From assembly GCA_002358345.1 (NCBI GenBank), contig DEOR01000034.1, forward strand, positions 1-38,986: DNA of 38,986 nt, given 5' to 3'. A program made the position numbers and the translations under genes. Source of the DNA: Proteobacteria bacterium UBA3413. Its GTDB lineage: Bacteria > Pseudomonadota > Gammaproteobacteria > Magnimaribacterales > D2472. Under the pieces are notes generated by a model. That model ran no database searches and was not told the DNA's origin. It saw only the letters and a list, made by a program, of their open reading frames with translations. Below are positions 23,733-31,954 of this stretch, one piece after another. The number at the start of each line of letters is the position of its first letter. Within the stretch, counting starts at the first letter, position 1.

Positions 23733-25646
23733 TTATAACTCTTCAGCAGGACCCTTAATCGAAGTTTTTTTCGAACGCTTGGCTTGTAGAGCCTTCGGCT
23801 CATCCCAGTCCTTAGGTGCTCGTGGTTTAGCGCCTGCCATGATGTCATCAATTTGGTCCACATCAATTGTTTCATAAGTCAGCAAGGTCTCTGCCATCGT
23901 ATGAAGTTTATCTGCATTCTCTTTGAGTATTTTTTGAGCTTTCTTATAATTAGTCTCTATAATTTTTCTCACTTCCAAATCTATAAGGTTGGCAGTGTCG
24001 CCACTAATTCCTTTGGGAGCCATAGATGCGGATCGACCTAAAAATGGGCTGGAATCATCCTCACCATACTTTAGTGGGCCTAAATCAGATAAACCCCATT
24101 TTGTAACCATGTTAGTTGCAATACTCGTCGCAACTGCAATATCATTTGATGCGCCAGTTGTAATGCCATCCTCGCCGTTAATTATTTCTTCAGCGATTCT
24201 TCCTCCAAATAATGTAGCAATTCTGCTGTGAAGGTATTGCTTGCTTTGCATATAACGATCCTCTTCAGGCAAAAACATAGTGACACCTAAAGCTCTGCCG
24301 CGAGGGATTATCGTTACCTTATAAACTGGGTCATGTTCTGGCATCATGCGGCCAACAATTGCATGGCCTGATTCATGATAAGCAGTAATTCTTTTCTGGT
24401 CATCAGTCATGATCATAGACTTTCTCTCAGGTCCCATCATAATTTTATCTTTCGCAAGATCTAAATGATTTTGATCGATCTTCTTATCACCATATCTGGC
24501 AGCAAATAATGCGGCCTCATTAATGAGATTGGCTAAATCTGCACCAGAAAACCCTGGAGTCCCTCTGGCGATCACAAGCGCGTCTACATCTTTTGATAGA
24601 GGTACTTTTTTCATGTGAACCTTAAGAATTTGCTCCCTACCTCTTAGATCAGGTAAATCAACTACAACTTGCCTATCAAATCTTCCGGGACGAAGCAGAG
24701 CTGGGTCTAGAACATCTGGTCTATTTGTAGCCGCCACCACAATCACACCCTCATTCGCATCAAACCCATCCATCTCTACGAGCAATTGATTTAATGTTTG
24801 CTCTCTTTCATCGTGCCCGCCACCCATACCAGCTCCTCTATGGCGTCCAACAGCATCAATTTCGTCTATGAAAATTATGCAAGGTGAGTTTTTCTGAGCT
24901 TGTTCAAACATATCTCTAACACGAGAAGCCCCAACGCCAACAAACATTTCTACAAAATCAGATCCAGAAATTGAAAAAAATGGAACTTTAGCCTCTCCTG
25001 CAATAGCTCTAGCAAGGAGCGTTTTTCCAGTGCCTGGAGGACCAACCATTAGTACGCCCCGTGGTATCTTGCCTCCTAATTTTTGAAATTTTGTGGGGTC
25101 TCGAAGAAAATCTACTAATTCTTGAACATCTTGTTTAGCCTCTTCGCACCCGGCAACATCTTCAAAAGTGGTCGTAACTTTTCCGCCCTCCATTAATTTT
25201 GCTTTACTTTTTCCAAATGCCATGGGTCCACCTCTGCCAGACATACCGTCTTGCATTTGCTTCCTAAAGAAAAAGAAGATCCCTAAAAGGAGTAAAATAG
25301 GGAATGCGCCAACAAGAAGCTGAGACCAAATAGAGGGCTGCTCTACCGTTTCAAAAATAGTAACTACCCCATGCTCATCAATTGCTGAATCTAAGGCTTC
25401 ATCCCGCTTATAAATAGGATGACGGGTTTCAAACTTAGTTCCATCCAAACGCTCACCAAAGATCGTCATTTGATCGCCTTTGTATGTAATGGAAGCGATG
25501 TTATCGGATAAAGCCTCTTGCTTAAACTGACTATAAGTAACCATTTGACGTTTTGGAGAAGTCGCACTGTCGATATTATTGAAAATAAAAATTAAAGCTG
25601 ATCCGAGGATTACCCACACTAAGGCATTTTTAAAAACTGAATTCAT
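23733..25646 (-). CDS. ftsH: ATP-dependent zinc metalloprotease FtsH
   Basis: This 637-residue inner-membrane AAA+ protease degrades damaged membrane proteins and regulators. Two N-terminal helices (about 6-24 and 108-127) flank a periplasmic domain. Walker A GPPGTGKT is at 202-209, Walker B is IIFIDEIDAVG, and the second region of homology includes RPDVLDPALLRPGRFD. The zinc site HESGH is near residue 422. The C-terminus is charged. The ATG overlaps the rlmE stop by 4 nt (ATGA). The rlmE-ftsH pairing is widely conserved. Confidence 0.98.
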   Translation of the reverse strand: MNSVFKNALVWVILGSALIFIFNNIDSATSPKRQMVTYSQFKQEALSDNIASITYKGDQMTIFGERLDGTKFETRHPIYKRDEALDSAIDEHGVVTIFETVEQPSIWSQLLVGAFPILLLLGIFFFFRKQMQDGMSGRGGPMAFGKSKAKLMEGGKVTTTFEDVAGCEEAKQDVQELVDFLRDPTKFQKLGGKIPRGVLMVGPPGTGKTLLARAIAGEAKVPFFSISGSDFVEMFVGVGASRVRDMFEQAQKNSPCIIFIDEIDAVGRHRGAGMGGGHDEREQTLNQLLVEMDGFDANEGVIVVAATNRPDVLDPALLRPGRFDRQVVVDLPDLRGREQILKVHMKKVPLSKDVDALVIARGTPGFSGADLANLINEAALFAARYGDKKIDQNHLDLAKDKIMMGPERKSMIMTDDQKRITAYHESGHAIVGRMMPEHDPVYKVTIIPRGRALGVTMFLPEEDRYMQSKQYLHSRIATLFGGRIAEEIINGEDGITTGASNDIAVATSIATNMVTKWGLSDLGPLKYGEDDSSPFLGRSASMAPKGISGDTANLIDLEVRKIIETNYKKAQKILKENADKLHTMAETLLTYETIDVDQIDDIMAGAKPRAPKDWDEPKALQAKRSKKTSIKGPAEEL

Positions 25647-26218
25647 AATCGGTTCACTCCATAAAGATAAATTTCTCCAGACTTGCTTTTAGAAGCAGCT
25701 GGCTTGTAAGTTTGAACTAATTGAAAAGACTTTTCCATTTCTAATCGAAGTTTTTTCAAAAGGCTGTTTTGAAAAGTTTTAATAATGAAAGAGGTATTAC
25801 CTTGTTTTAAGTAATTGGTAGCTATTTCAAGCGTAAGTATATTTAAATCAAAAATATTTTCTTCATCAACCGTTCTTATACCTGTTAAATTTGGGGCTAA
25901 ATCAGAAATAACAAGGTCAAACTTCTTTTTTAGCAAGGAAATTTCTTCTATTTGATCAATATTGATAATATCCTCCTGAAAAAAAGTTACACCCTCGATT
26001 GAATCCATCTCCAGCAAGTCAATGGCAAATATTTGAGATGAGGGAGAGAGCAATCTAATTAATTCCGACCAGCCACCCGGCGCTGATCCAATGTCAAGAA
26101 TATTACTTGGGCCCTTTTTTAGGGCTTTAGTTTTTTTAAGTATCTCTTCTAGTTTGAAAACTGCACGCGATCTTAGGCCAAGCTGCTTTGCTTTTATTGC
26201 CCAAGAATCAGCGTGCAT
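25643..26218 (-). CDS. rlmE: 23S rRNA 2'-O-ribose U2552 methyltransferase
   Basis: This 191-residue RrmJ-type enzyme methylates U2552 in the 23S A loop at a late step of 50S assembly. LGLRSRAVFKLEEI supplies the first catalytic lysine (Lys22). The SAM site is ILDIGSAPGGWSELI, the catalytic Asp is in VISDLAPNLTG, the second Lys in FIIKTFQN and the Glu in SGEIYLYG. The K-D-K-E tetrad is intact. The N-terminus is about 15 residues shorter than in E. coli because greA ends 7 nt upstream. yhbY, often nearby, is absent. Confidence 0.95.
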   Translation of the reverse strand: MHADSWAIKAKQLGLRSRAVFKLEEILKKTKALKKGPSNILDIGSAPGGWSELIRLLSPSSQIFAIDLLEMDSIEGVTFFQEDIINIDQIEEISLLKKKFDLVISDLAPNLTGIRTVDEENIFDLNILTLEIATNYLKQGNTSFIIKTFQNSLLKKLRLEMEKSFQLVQTYKPAASKSKSGEIYLYGVNRL

Positions 26219-26225
26219 AAGCTAA

Positions 26226-26702
26226 CTAGAGATGCTTAACTTTTTCAATTTCTAATGAGATTACGCCCGATGGGGTCGCAATAGTGACTTCATCGCCTTC
26301 ATATTTTCCCAATAAACCAATTGCTATAGGGGTTTGAATTGATATAAAACCCTGATCTGGATCAGACTCTAAATTCCCAACAATTTTGTAGGTAATAGAT
26401 TTCTTATTATTAACATCATACAAATCTACAGTGGATCCAAATACCACTCTCCCGGTTTCTGGAATATCTTTCACGTCAATAATTTGTGCATTTGCCAATG
26501 CGTGTTCAATTTCTTGAATTTTAGACTCAACAAAACCCTGTTGCTCCTTTGCAGCATGATATTCAGCATTTTCCTTGAGATCACCATGAGCTCTCGCATC
26601 TGCAATTGCTTGAGAGATTTCTATCCTATCTTGAGTTTTGAGACGGTGCAGCTCTTCAGAAAGTTTGATCCCGCCAGCTTTTGTAATGGGTAGTTTGTCC
26701 AT
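26226..26702 (-). CDS. greA: Transcription elongation factor GreA
   Basis: The 158-residue protein rescues backtracked RNA polymerase by stimulating transcript cleavage. The N-terminal coiled coil (about 1-75) contains the tip acidic residues in DLKENAEYHAAKEQQGFVESKIQEIE. The C-terminal FKBP-like domain (about 80-158) has GRVVFGSTVDLYDV and SPIGxALLGK-like sequence (TPIAIGLLGKYEGDEVTI). Standard length. It lies 26 nt after carB, so carA-carB-greA-rlmE-ftsH may be one long transcript. Confidence 0.97.
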   Translation of the reverse strand: MDKLPITKAGGIKLSEELHRLKTQDRIEISQAIADARAHGDLKENAEYHAAKEQQGFVESKIQEIEHALANAQIIDVKDIPETGRVVFGSTVDLYDVNNKKSITYKIVGNLESDPDQGFISIQTPIAIGLLGKYEGDEVTIATPSGVISLEIEKVKHL

Positions 26703-26728
26703 ACGAAGATTGTATCAAATATTAAGGC

Positions 26729-29700
26729 TTAATTAATTTCTTGAAGAGAATGATAAGTCCAGCTATTAGGGTTTTTGCTGAGAGCTTCCATCAACGCAAA
26801 TGCGCCAAAGATAGTGGTGACGCAGAAAATCTTCTTTTGCAGCGCTGTGCGTCTTATTGAGCCTGAGTCTGCAATAGATTGACGACCCTCAGTTGTGTTA
26901 ATAAGGAGGCTAATAGAGTTATTAAGCAATGCATCCACTGTATGGGGCCTACCCTCGGATACTTTATTAATGATTGAGGTGGGGTAACCCAAATCTGCAA
27001 TTATCTTTGCAGTACCATTAGTTGCAATTAATGAAAAACCTTGCCCTAGAATCAATGGAATAAGATCTTTGAGGTACTTTTTATCAGATTCCTTTACGCT
27101 TACAAAGGCAAGTCCTCCGGTAGGAATGTTTCTATTTGCAGCTTTTTGTGCTTTTGCATAGGCCTCTCCAAAAGAGGAGCCAATACCCATGACCTCGCCG
27201 GTAGATTTCATTTCTGGACCAAGAATTGGATCGACGGAAGGGAATTTATCAAAGGGAAACACTGCTTCCTTTACAAAAAAATAGTTAGCAGGCAATGCAT
27301 TAGAAAAGCCAATGTCATGCAAGGTTCTACCAACCATTGCTTTGGTAGCATATTTGACTAAGGATTGACCGATGCATTTGGAAATAAATGGGACTGTTCT
27401 CGAGGCCCTCGGATTGACCTCGATAATAAAAACTGAGTCTTCCTGAACTGCAAATTGGATGTTCATTAAACCAACGACGTTGAGTTCTTTTGCAATCTTT
27501 TTAGCCTGGAATTCAATTTCTTCGATCACCTGATTTGTTAGGCTGTATGGGGGTAAGGAGCATGCTGAGTCACCAGAGTGAATTCCTGCTTGCTCTATAT
27601 GCTGCAAGATGCCGCCAATACAAATCTCTTCGCCATCTGAAATTACATCAACATCAACCTCGATTGCATCCGTTAAATAGCCATCAAGCAATATTGGCTT
27701 TTGATCCGAAACCTCTACTGTGCTTTGCAGATATTTTTTTAACTCTTCCTGGGTATGAACTAACTCCATTGCCCGACCACCTAAAACATATGAGGGTCTC
27801 ACCACTATAGGAAAACCAATTTTTTCTGAAGCAAGAATTGCCTCTTCGATATTTTTAACAGTTTGGTTTAACGGTTGTTTGAGCTCTAATTTTCTTGCCA
27901 ATGACTGAAACCGCTCTCGATCTTCTGACCGATCAATAGCATCAACATCTGTACCAAGAATTTTCACCCCATAATCTAAAAGAGCCTGTGAAAGCTTTAA
28001 AGGAGTTTGGCCGCCAAATTGAATGATAACTCCATCTGGCTTTTCCAGATCAATAATATCCAAGACTTTTTCTTCTGTAATTGGTTCAAAATATAGTCTA
28101 TCTGAAGTGTCATAGTCAGTTGAAACTGTTTCTGGGTTGCAATTAATCATAATGGATTCATACCCCTCTTCCTGAAGTGCAAAGGACGCATGAACACAGC
28201 AATAATCAAATTCTATGCCCTGGCCAATCCTATTAGGACCACTCCCCAATACTATAACTTTTTTATTGATCGAGGGATTTGCCTCGCATTCACCTTCATA
28301 AGTTGAATACATATAAGCTGTTTCTGTTGCAAACTCAGCCGCGCAAGTATCTACTCTTTTATAAGAGGGTACTATTTCAAATTTTTTTCTTTTTAAACGC
28401 ACTTCCTTGGGAGAGGATTTTGTTAATACCGCAATTCTTTGGTCTGCAAAGCCCTTTTGCTTTAATTCCAACATTTTCTCGCGAGATAAATCATCCAAAC
28501 TCATGCCTTCCAATAAGCGTTCATCCTCTAAGAGCTCTTGGAGCTGATATAGAAACCACTTATCAATGCCTGTTAATTCATAAACCTTCTCTATCTCCCA
28601 TCCTAATCTTAAAGCATCGGTCACATAAAGAATTCGCCTAGGCCCAGGAAAAGTTAATTCAAAGTGCAGTATCTCATTTTGGTTTTCAGTAACTTCAATG
28701 ATGCTTTCAAGTCCATAAAGATCCTCTTCAAGACTCTGCATGGCCTTTTGAAAAGACTCTTGAAAAGTTCTTCCAATACCCATGACTTCGCCAACTGATT
28801 TCATTTGAGTGGTCAATCTAGCATTGGCTTGTGGAAATTTTTCAAATGCAAATTTTGGAATTTTTGTAACAATATAATCAATTGAAGGCTCGAAAGATGC
28901 AGGGGTTAGACCGCCGGTGATATCATTTTGCAGTTCATCCAAAGTAAATCCAACAGACAGAAGCGCAGCTACCTTAGCAATTGGAAATCCAGTAGCCTTC
29001 GACGCAAGAGCAGATGAGCGACTCACTCGAGGATTCATCTCTATCACCACGACCCGGCCATCTTCTGGATTAATGCCAAACTGAACATTGCTGCCGCCAG
29101 TCTCGACTCCGATTGCTCTCAAGATCTGGAAGGACTGATCGCGTAAAATTTGATACTCTTTATCAGTAAGCGTTTGGGCAGGAGCAACAGTTATTGAGTC
29201 GCCAGTATGAACGCCCATAGGATCAAGATTTTCAATTGAACAAATAATAATGCAATTATCATTTTTATCTCTTACAACCTCTAATTCATATTCCTTCCAA
29301 CCAAGAAGTGACTCATCAATGAGGAGCTCTGTGGTGGGAGATAAATCTAGACCCTTTTCACATATTTCTTTAAATTCTTGAATATTGTAAGCAATGCCGC
29401 CACCTGATCCACCCAAGGTAAATGAAGGGCGGATAACGCATGGAAATCCTAGTTTTCCTTGAACCTCAATAGCCTCTTCCATCGTGTGGGCAATACCAGA
29501 TTTTGGGGTGGCAATGCCAATACCCTTCATGGTTTTATCAAATAGCTCTCGATCTTCTGCTTTATCAATGGCCTCGCGAGAAGCTCCAATTAATTCAACA
29601 TTGTATTTTTCTAATACGCCCTCTTTAGCTAAAGTAAGGGCTGTATTTAGACCTGTTTGACCGCCCATTGTTGGTAACAGGGCATCGGGTCTCTCTTTTT

Positions 29701-29935
29701 CTATGATTTTTGCAATTGATTCCCAGTGAATAGGCTCTATGTAAGTTGCATCAGCCAATAACGGATCGGTCATAATCGTGGCGGGATTTGAATTTACCAA
29801 AATCACTCGAAACCCTTCTGCTTTAAGTGCCTTGCAAGCTTGAGCGCCTGAATAATCAAACTCACACGCCTGACCGATAATAATTGGTCCTGCTCCAATA
29901 ATTAAAATAGATTTAATATCAGTTCTTTTTGGCAT
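26729..29935 (-). CDS. carB: Carbamoyl-phosphate synthase large subunit
   Basis: The 1068-residue synthetase subunit makes carbamoyl phosphate for pyrimidines and arginine from bicarbonate, ammonia and two ATP. Two homologous ATP-grasp halves are clear: the first begins KSILIIGAGPIIIGQACEFDYSGAQA, with ATP-grasp IRPSFTLGGSGGGIAYN; the second begins KVIVLGSGPNRIGQGIEFDYCC, with VVRPSYVLGGRAMELV. Between them is the helical oligomerisation domain. The last about 130 residues form the allosteric domain where UMP and ornithine act in E. coli. The ATG overlaps carA by 17 nt. Confidence 0.98.
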   Translation of the reverse strand: MPKRTDIKSILIIGAGPIIIGQACEFDYSGAQACKALKAEGFRVILVNSNPATIMTDPLLADATYIEPIHWESIAKIIEKERPDALLPTMGGQTGLNTALTLAKEGVLEKYNVELIGASREAIDKAEDRELFDKTMKGIGIATPKSGIAHTMEEAIEVQGKLGFPCVIRPSFTLGGSGGGIAYNIQEFKEICEKGLDLSPTTELLIDESLLGWKEYELEVVRDKNDNCIIICSIENLDPMGVHTGDSITVAPAQTLTDKEYQILRDQSFQILRAIGVETGGSNVQFGINPEDGRVVVIEMNPRVSRSSALASKATGFPIAKVAALLSVGFTLDELQNDITGGLTPASFEPSIDYIVTKIPKFAFEKFPQANARLTTQMKSVGEVMGIGRTFQESFQKAMQSLEEDLYGLESIIEVTENQNEILHFELTFPGPRRILYVTDALRLGWEIEKVYELTGIDKWFLYQLQELLEDERLLEGMSLDDLSREKMLELKQKGFADQRIAVLTKSSPKEVRLKRKKFEIVPSYKRVDTCAAEFATETAYMYSTYEGECEANPSINKKVIVLGSGPNRIGQGIEFDYCCVHASFALQEEGYESIMINCNPETVSTDYDTSDRLYFEPITEEKVLDIIDLEKPDGVIIQFGGQTPLKLSQALLDYGVKILGTDVDAIDRSEDRERFQSLARKLELKQPLNQTVKNIEEAILASEKIGFPIVVRPSYVLGGRAMELVHTQEELKKYLQSTVEVSDQKPILLDGYLTDAIEVDVDVISDGEEICIGGILQHIEQAGIHSGDSACSLPPYSLTNQVIEEIEFQAKKIAKELNVVGLMNIQFAVQEDSVFIIEVNPRASRTVPFISKCIGQSLVKYATKAMVGRTLHDIGFSNALPANYFFVKEAVFPFDKFPSVDPILGPEMKSTGEVMGIGSSFGEAYAKAQKAANRNIPTGGLAFVSVKESDKKYLKDLIPLILGQGFSLIATNGTAKIIADLGYPTSIINKVSEGRPHTVDALLNNSISLLINTTEGRQSIADSGSIRRTALQKKIFCVTTIFGAFALMEALSKNPNSWTYHSLQEIN

Positions 29936-31043
29936 TTGATTGAATTAAAGATTTAAATTTTATAAACAACTCCTCTAGCTCATGAGGTCCTGGGCTCGCC
30001 TCAGGGTGTCCTTGAAAGCTAAAAGCTGACTTATCAGTAAACTCTATTCCCTGAAGACTTTTATCAAATAAAGAGATATGAGTTGTTTTGATATTTTCTG
30101 GAAGACTGGCTTCATCAACTGCAAACCCATGATTTTGACTGGTAATGAATACTGTTTTAGAGTTAATATCTTGCACTGGGTGATTGGCTCCATGATGACC
30201 AAATTTCATTTTGTACGTTTTACAGCCACCGGATAATGCAAGGAGTTGGTGCCCAAGACAAATGCCAAAGATTGGCATATTGATATGTAAGAGCTGTTGA
30301 ATAAGCCTGATAGCATAATCGCAAGGCTCTGGATCTCCTGGGCCGTTCGATAGAAAGACGCCATCAGGATTTAAAGCCATGAGCTCATCGAAACTAATTT
30401 GAGCATTCACTACCATCACTTTCCCTACATGCTTTCTGAGTAGCCTTAAGATATTTCTCTTAATCCCAAAATCTACAGCAATAATAAAAGCATCATTGGA
30501 TACCTCTTGATAGTCAGGCCAAGTACCCTCGTCCCAAGAATACTTATTTTTTGCGGTCACTTCTTTTGCTAAATCTACACCCTTTAGTCCATGAAAACTA
30601 TTGAGCGCATCATGAGCTAGATCTAAAGCATCCAAGCTATCCGGCAGAATACAGGCTTTAAGCGACCCATGATCTCTAAGCCTTGCTGTTAACTGACGTG
30701 TATCAATATTTGCTATGCCTATAGCTTTTCTCGCTGTTAAAAACTCTTCAAGTGATGCTGTTGCGCGCCAATTACTATGATGTTTTGGTAAGTTCTTGAT
30801 CACCACGCCGGATGCAAAAATACTATCCGATTCATTATCTTCATCGTTAGTACCTGTATTGCCAATATGAGGATGAGTAAATGCAATGATTTGCTTGGCA
30901 TACGAGGGGTCAGTAATAATTTCTTGATAGCCTGACATAGAGGTATTAAAAACAATCTCTCCCACTGACATAGTAGAGCTTCCAAAGCCCAAGCCTTTGC
31001 AGATAGTGCCGTCTTCTAAAACCAAAAGCGCAGGAAAGGTCAT
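29919..31043 (-). CDS. carA: Carbamoyl-phosphate synthase small (glutaminase) subunit
   Basis: The 374-residue subunit releases ammonia from glutamine and channels it to CarB. The N-terminal domain includes ALLVLEDGTICKGLGFGS and VGEIVFNTSMSGYQEIITDPSYA. The class I amidotransferase domain (about 190-374) has the catalytic Cys in FGICLGHQLLAL and the His-Glu pair in FQGHPEASPGPHE. AAGGTG precedes the ATG by 8 nt. The leader is short and begins with G-T6 if the extended -10 at 31079-31071 is used. carA is divergent from map. Confidence 0.98.
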   Translation of the reverse strand: MTFPALLVLEDGTICKGLGFGSSTMSVGEIVFNTSMSGYQEIITDPSYAKQIIAFTHPHIGNTGTNDEDNESDSIFASGVVIKNLPKHHSNWRATASLEEFLTARKAIGIANIDTRQLTARLRDHGSLKACILPDSLDALDLAHDALNSFHGLKGVDLAKEVTAKNKYSWDEGTWPDYQEVSNDAFIIAVDFGIKRNILRLLRKHVGKVMVVNAQISFDELMALNPDGVFLSNGPGDPEPCDYAIRLIQQLLHINMPIFGICLGHQLLALSGGCKTYKMKFGHHGANHPVQDINSKTVFITSQNHGFAVDEASLPENIKTTHISLFDKSLQGIEFTDKSAFSFQGHPEASPGPHELEELFIKFKSLIQSNAKKN

Positions 31044-31057
31044 AATGAACTCACCTT

Positions 31058-31079
31058 AAAAAACAGGGAAAAGATAGCA
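31058..31079 (-). promoter_or_regulatory. Candidate carAB promoter with G-T6 initial transcribed sequence
   Basis: On the minus strand TGCTATCTT (31079-31071) is an extended -10. The predicted start, 7 nt after it, is G31064, followed directly by six Ts (31063-31058) and then AAGGTG. The mRNA would begin G-U6-A-A-G-G with a 21-nt leader. No good -35 is present. Enterobacterial pyrimidine genes use such T-runs for UTP-sensitive slippage, so this may be a regulatory site. Prediction only. Confidence 0.45.
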
Positions 31080-31183
31080 ATAAATTGTGATAAGTGGGGT
31101 TTTAATGAGCTAAAATTGTGGGCTGGCATTAAAATGATACTTTATATTGGTAAGGTCAAAAGGTCTATCACTATTCAACAAAA

Positions 31184-31954
31184 ATGAAGATAAATTTAAA
31201 AACTAAAGATCAAATTGCTCAAATGAGAATTGCTGGTAGATTAGCTGCTGAAGTTTTAGAGATGATTACGCCTCTTGTGGTACCTGGGGTCAGCACAGAA
31301 GAGCTCGATACCATATGCCATGATTTTATTGTTAATGAGCAACAAGCCATCCCAGCCAATGTTGGCTATAACGGGTTTAAGAAAACTATATGCTCTAGCG
31401 TTAATCAGGTGATATGCCATGGGATACCTTCTGCTAATCAAGTTTTAAAAGATGGAGATATTCTAAACATTGATGTCACGGTAATCAGGGATGGCTGGCA
31501 TGGCGATACCTCAAAAATGTTTTTAGTTGGAAAAACCCAGCCGCACAACGAAAGATTGGTAAGAGTGACTCAGGAGTGTCTATATAAGGCAATTGAACTT
31601 GTAAAACCAGGAGCCTATCTAGGCGATATCGGCGCCGTTATTCAAGAACATGCTCTCCAGAATCATTATTCGGTAGTAGAGGATTATTGCGGGCATGGAA
31701 TTGGGCAGGTGTATCACGAAGATCCTCAGGTTCTTCATTATGGCAAATTAGGCACAGGCCTCAAGCTAGAGGAAGGCCTCTGTTTTACGATTGAGCCCAT
31801 GATTAATCAAGGCACAAAATTTACAAAGCTTCTTGGGGATGGCTGGACCGTTGAAACAAAAGATGGAAGAAATTCTGCGCAATGGGAGCATACTCTTGCT
31901 GTCACCTCAACTGGTGTGGAGGTTTTAACTCAACGCAGCGACGAATCCTTTTGA
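31184..31954 (+). CDS. map: Methionine aminopeptidase, type I
   Basis: The 256-residue enzyme removes the initiator Met from nascent proteins. The five metal ligands are recognisable: two Asp in ILNIDVTVIRDGWHGDTSKMF, His in YCGHGIGQVYHEDP, Glu in FTIEPMINQG and Glu in QWEHTLAV. His in ICHGIPS is the usual substrate-side residue. No Shine-Dalgarno is seen before the ATG. Its stop overlaps the TTG start of glnD. The rpsB-tsf genes that often lie next to map are not here; carA is the divergent neighbour. Confidence 0.97.
   Translation: MKINLKTKDQIAQMRIAGRLAAEVLEMITPLVVPGVSTEELDTICHDFIVNEQQAIPANVGYNGFKKTICSSVNQVICHGIPSANQVLKDGDILNIDVTVIRDGWHGDTSKMFLVGKTQPHNERLVRVTQECLYKAIELVKPGAYLGDIGAVIQEHALQNHYSVVEDYCGHGIGQVYHEDPQVLHYGKLGTGLKLEEGLCFTIEPMINQGTKFTKLLGDGWTVETKDGRNSAQWEHTLAVTSTGVEVLTQRSDESF

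Noticed and set aside
23726..23875. 50-codon extension of glmM
   Set aside because: It lies inside ftsH in another frame and is unlike GlmM; MNIKFGTDGIRG is the family start.
28279..28641. 120-codon plus-strand open frame within carB
   Set aside because: It is a shadow of carB, low in plausible protein features, with no regulatory signals.
31120..31145. Sigma-54-like TGGCAT element upstream of map
   Set aside because: The -12 half (TTGCA with its GC) is absent at the right spacing, so it does not fit the consensus.
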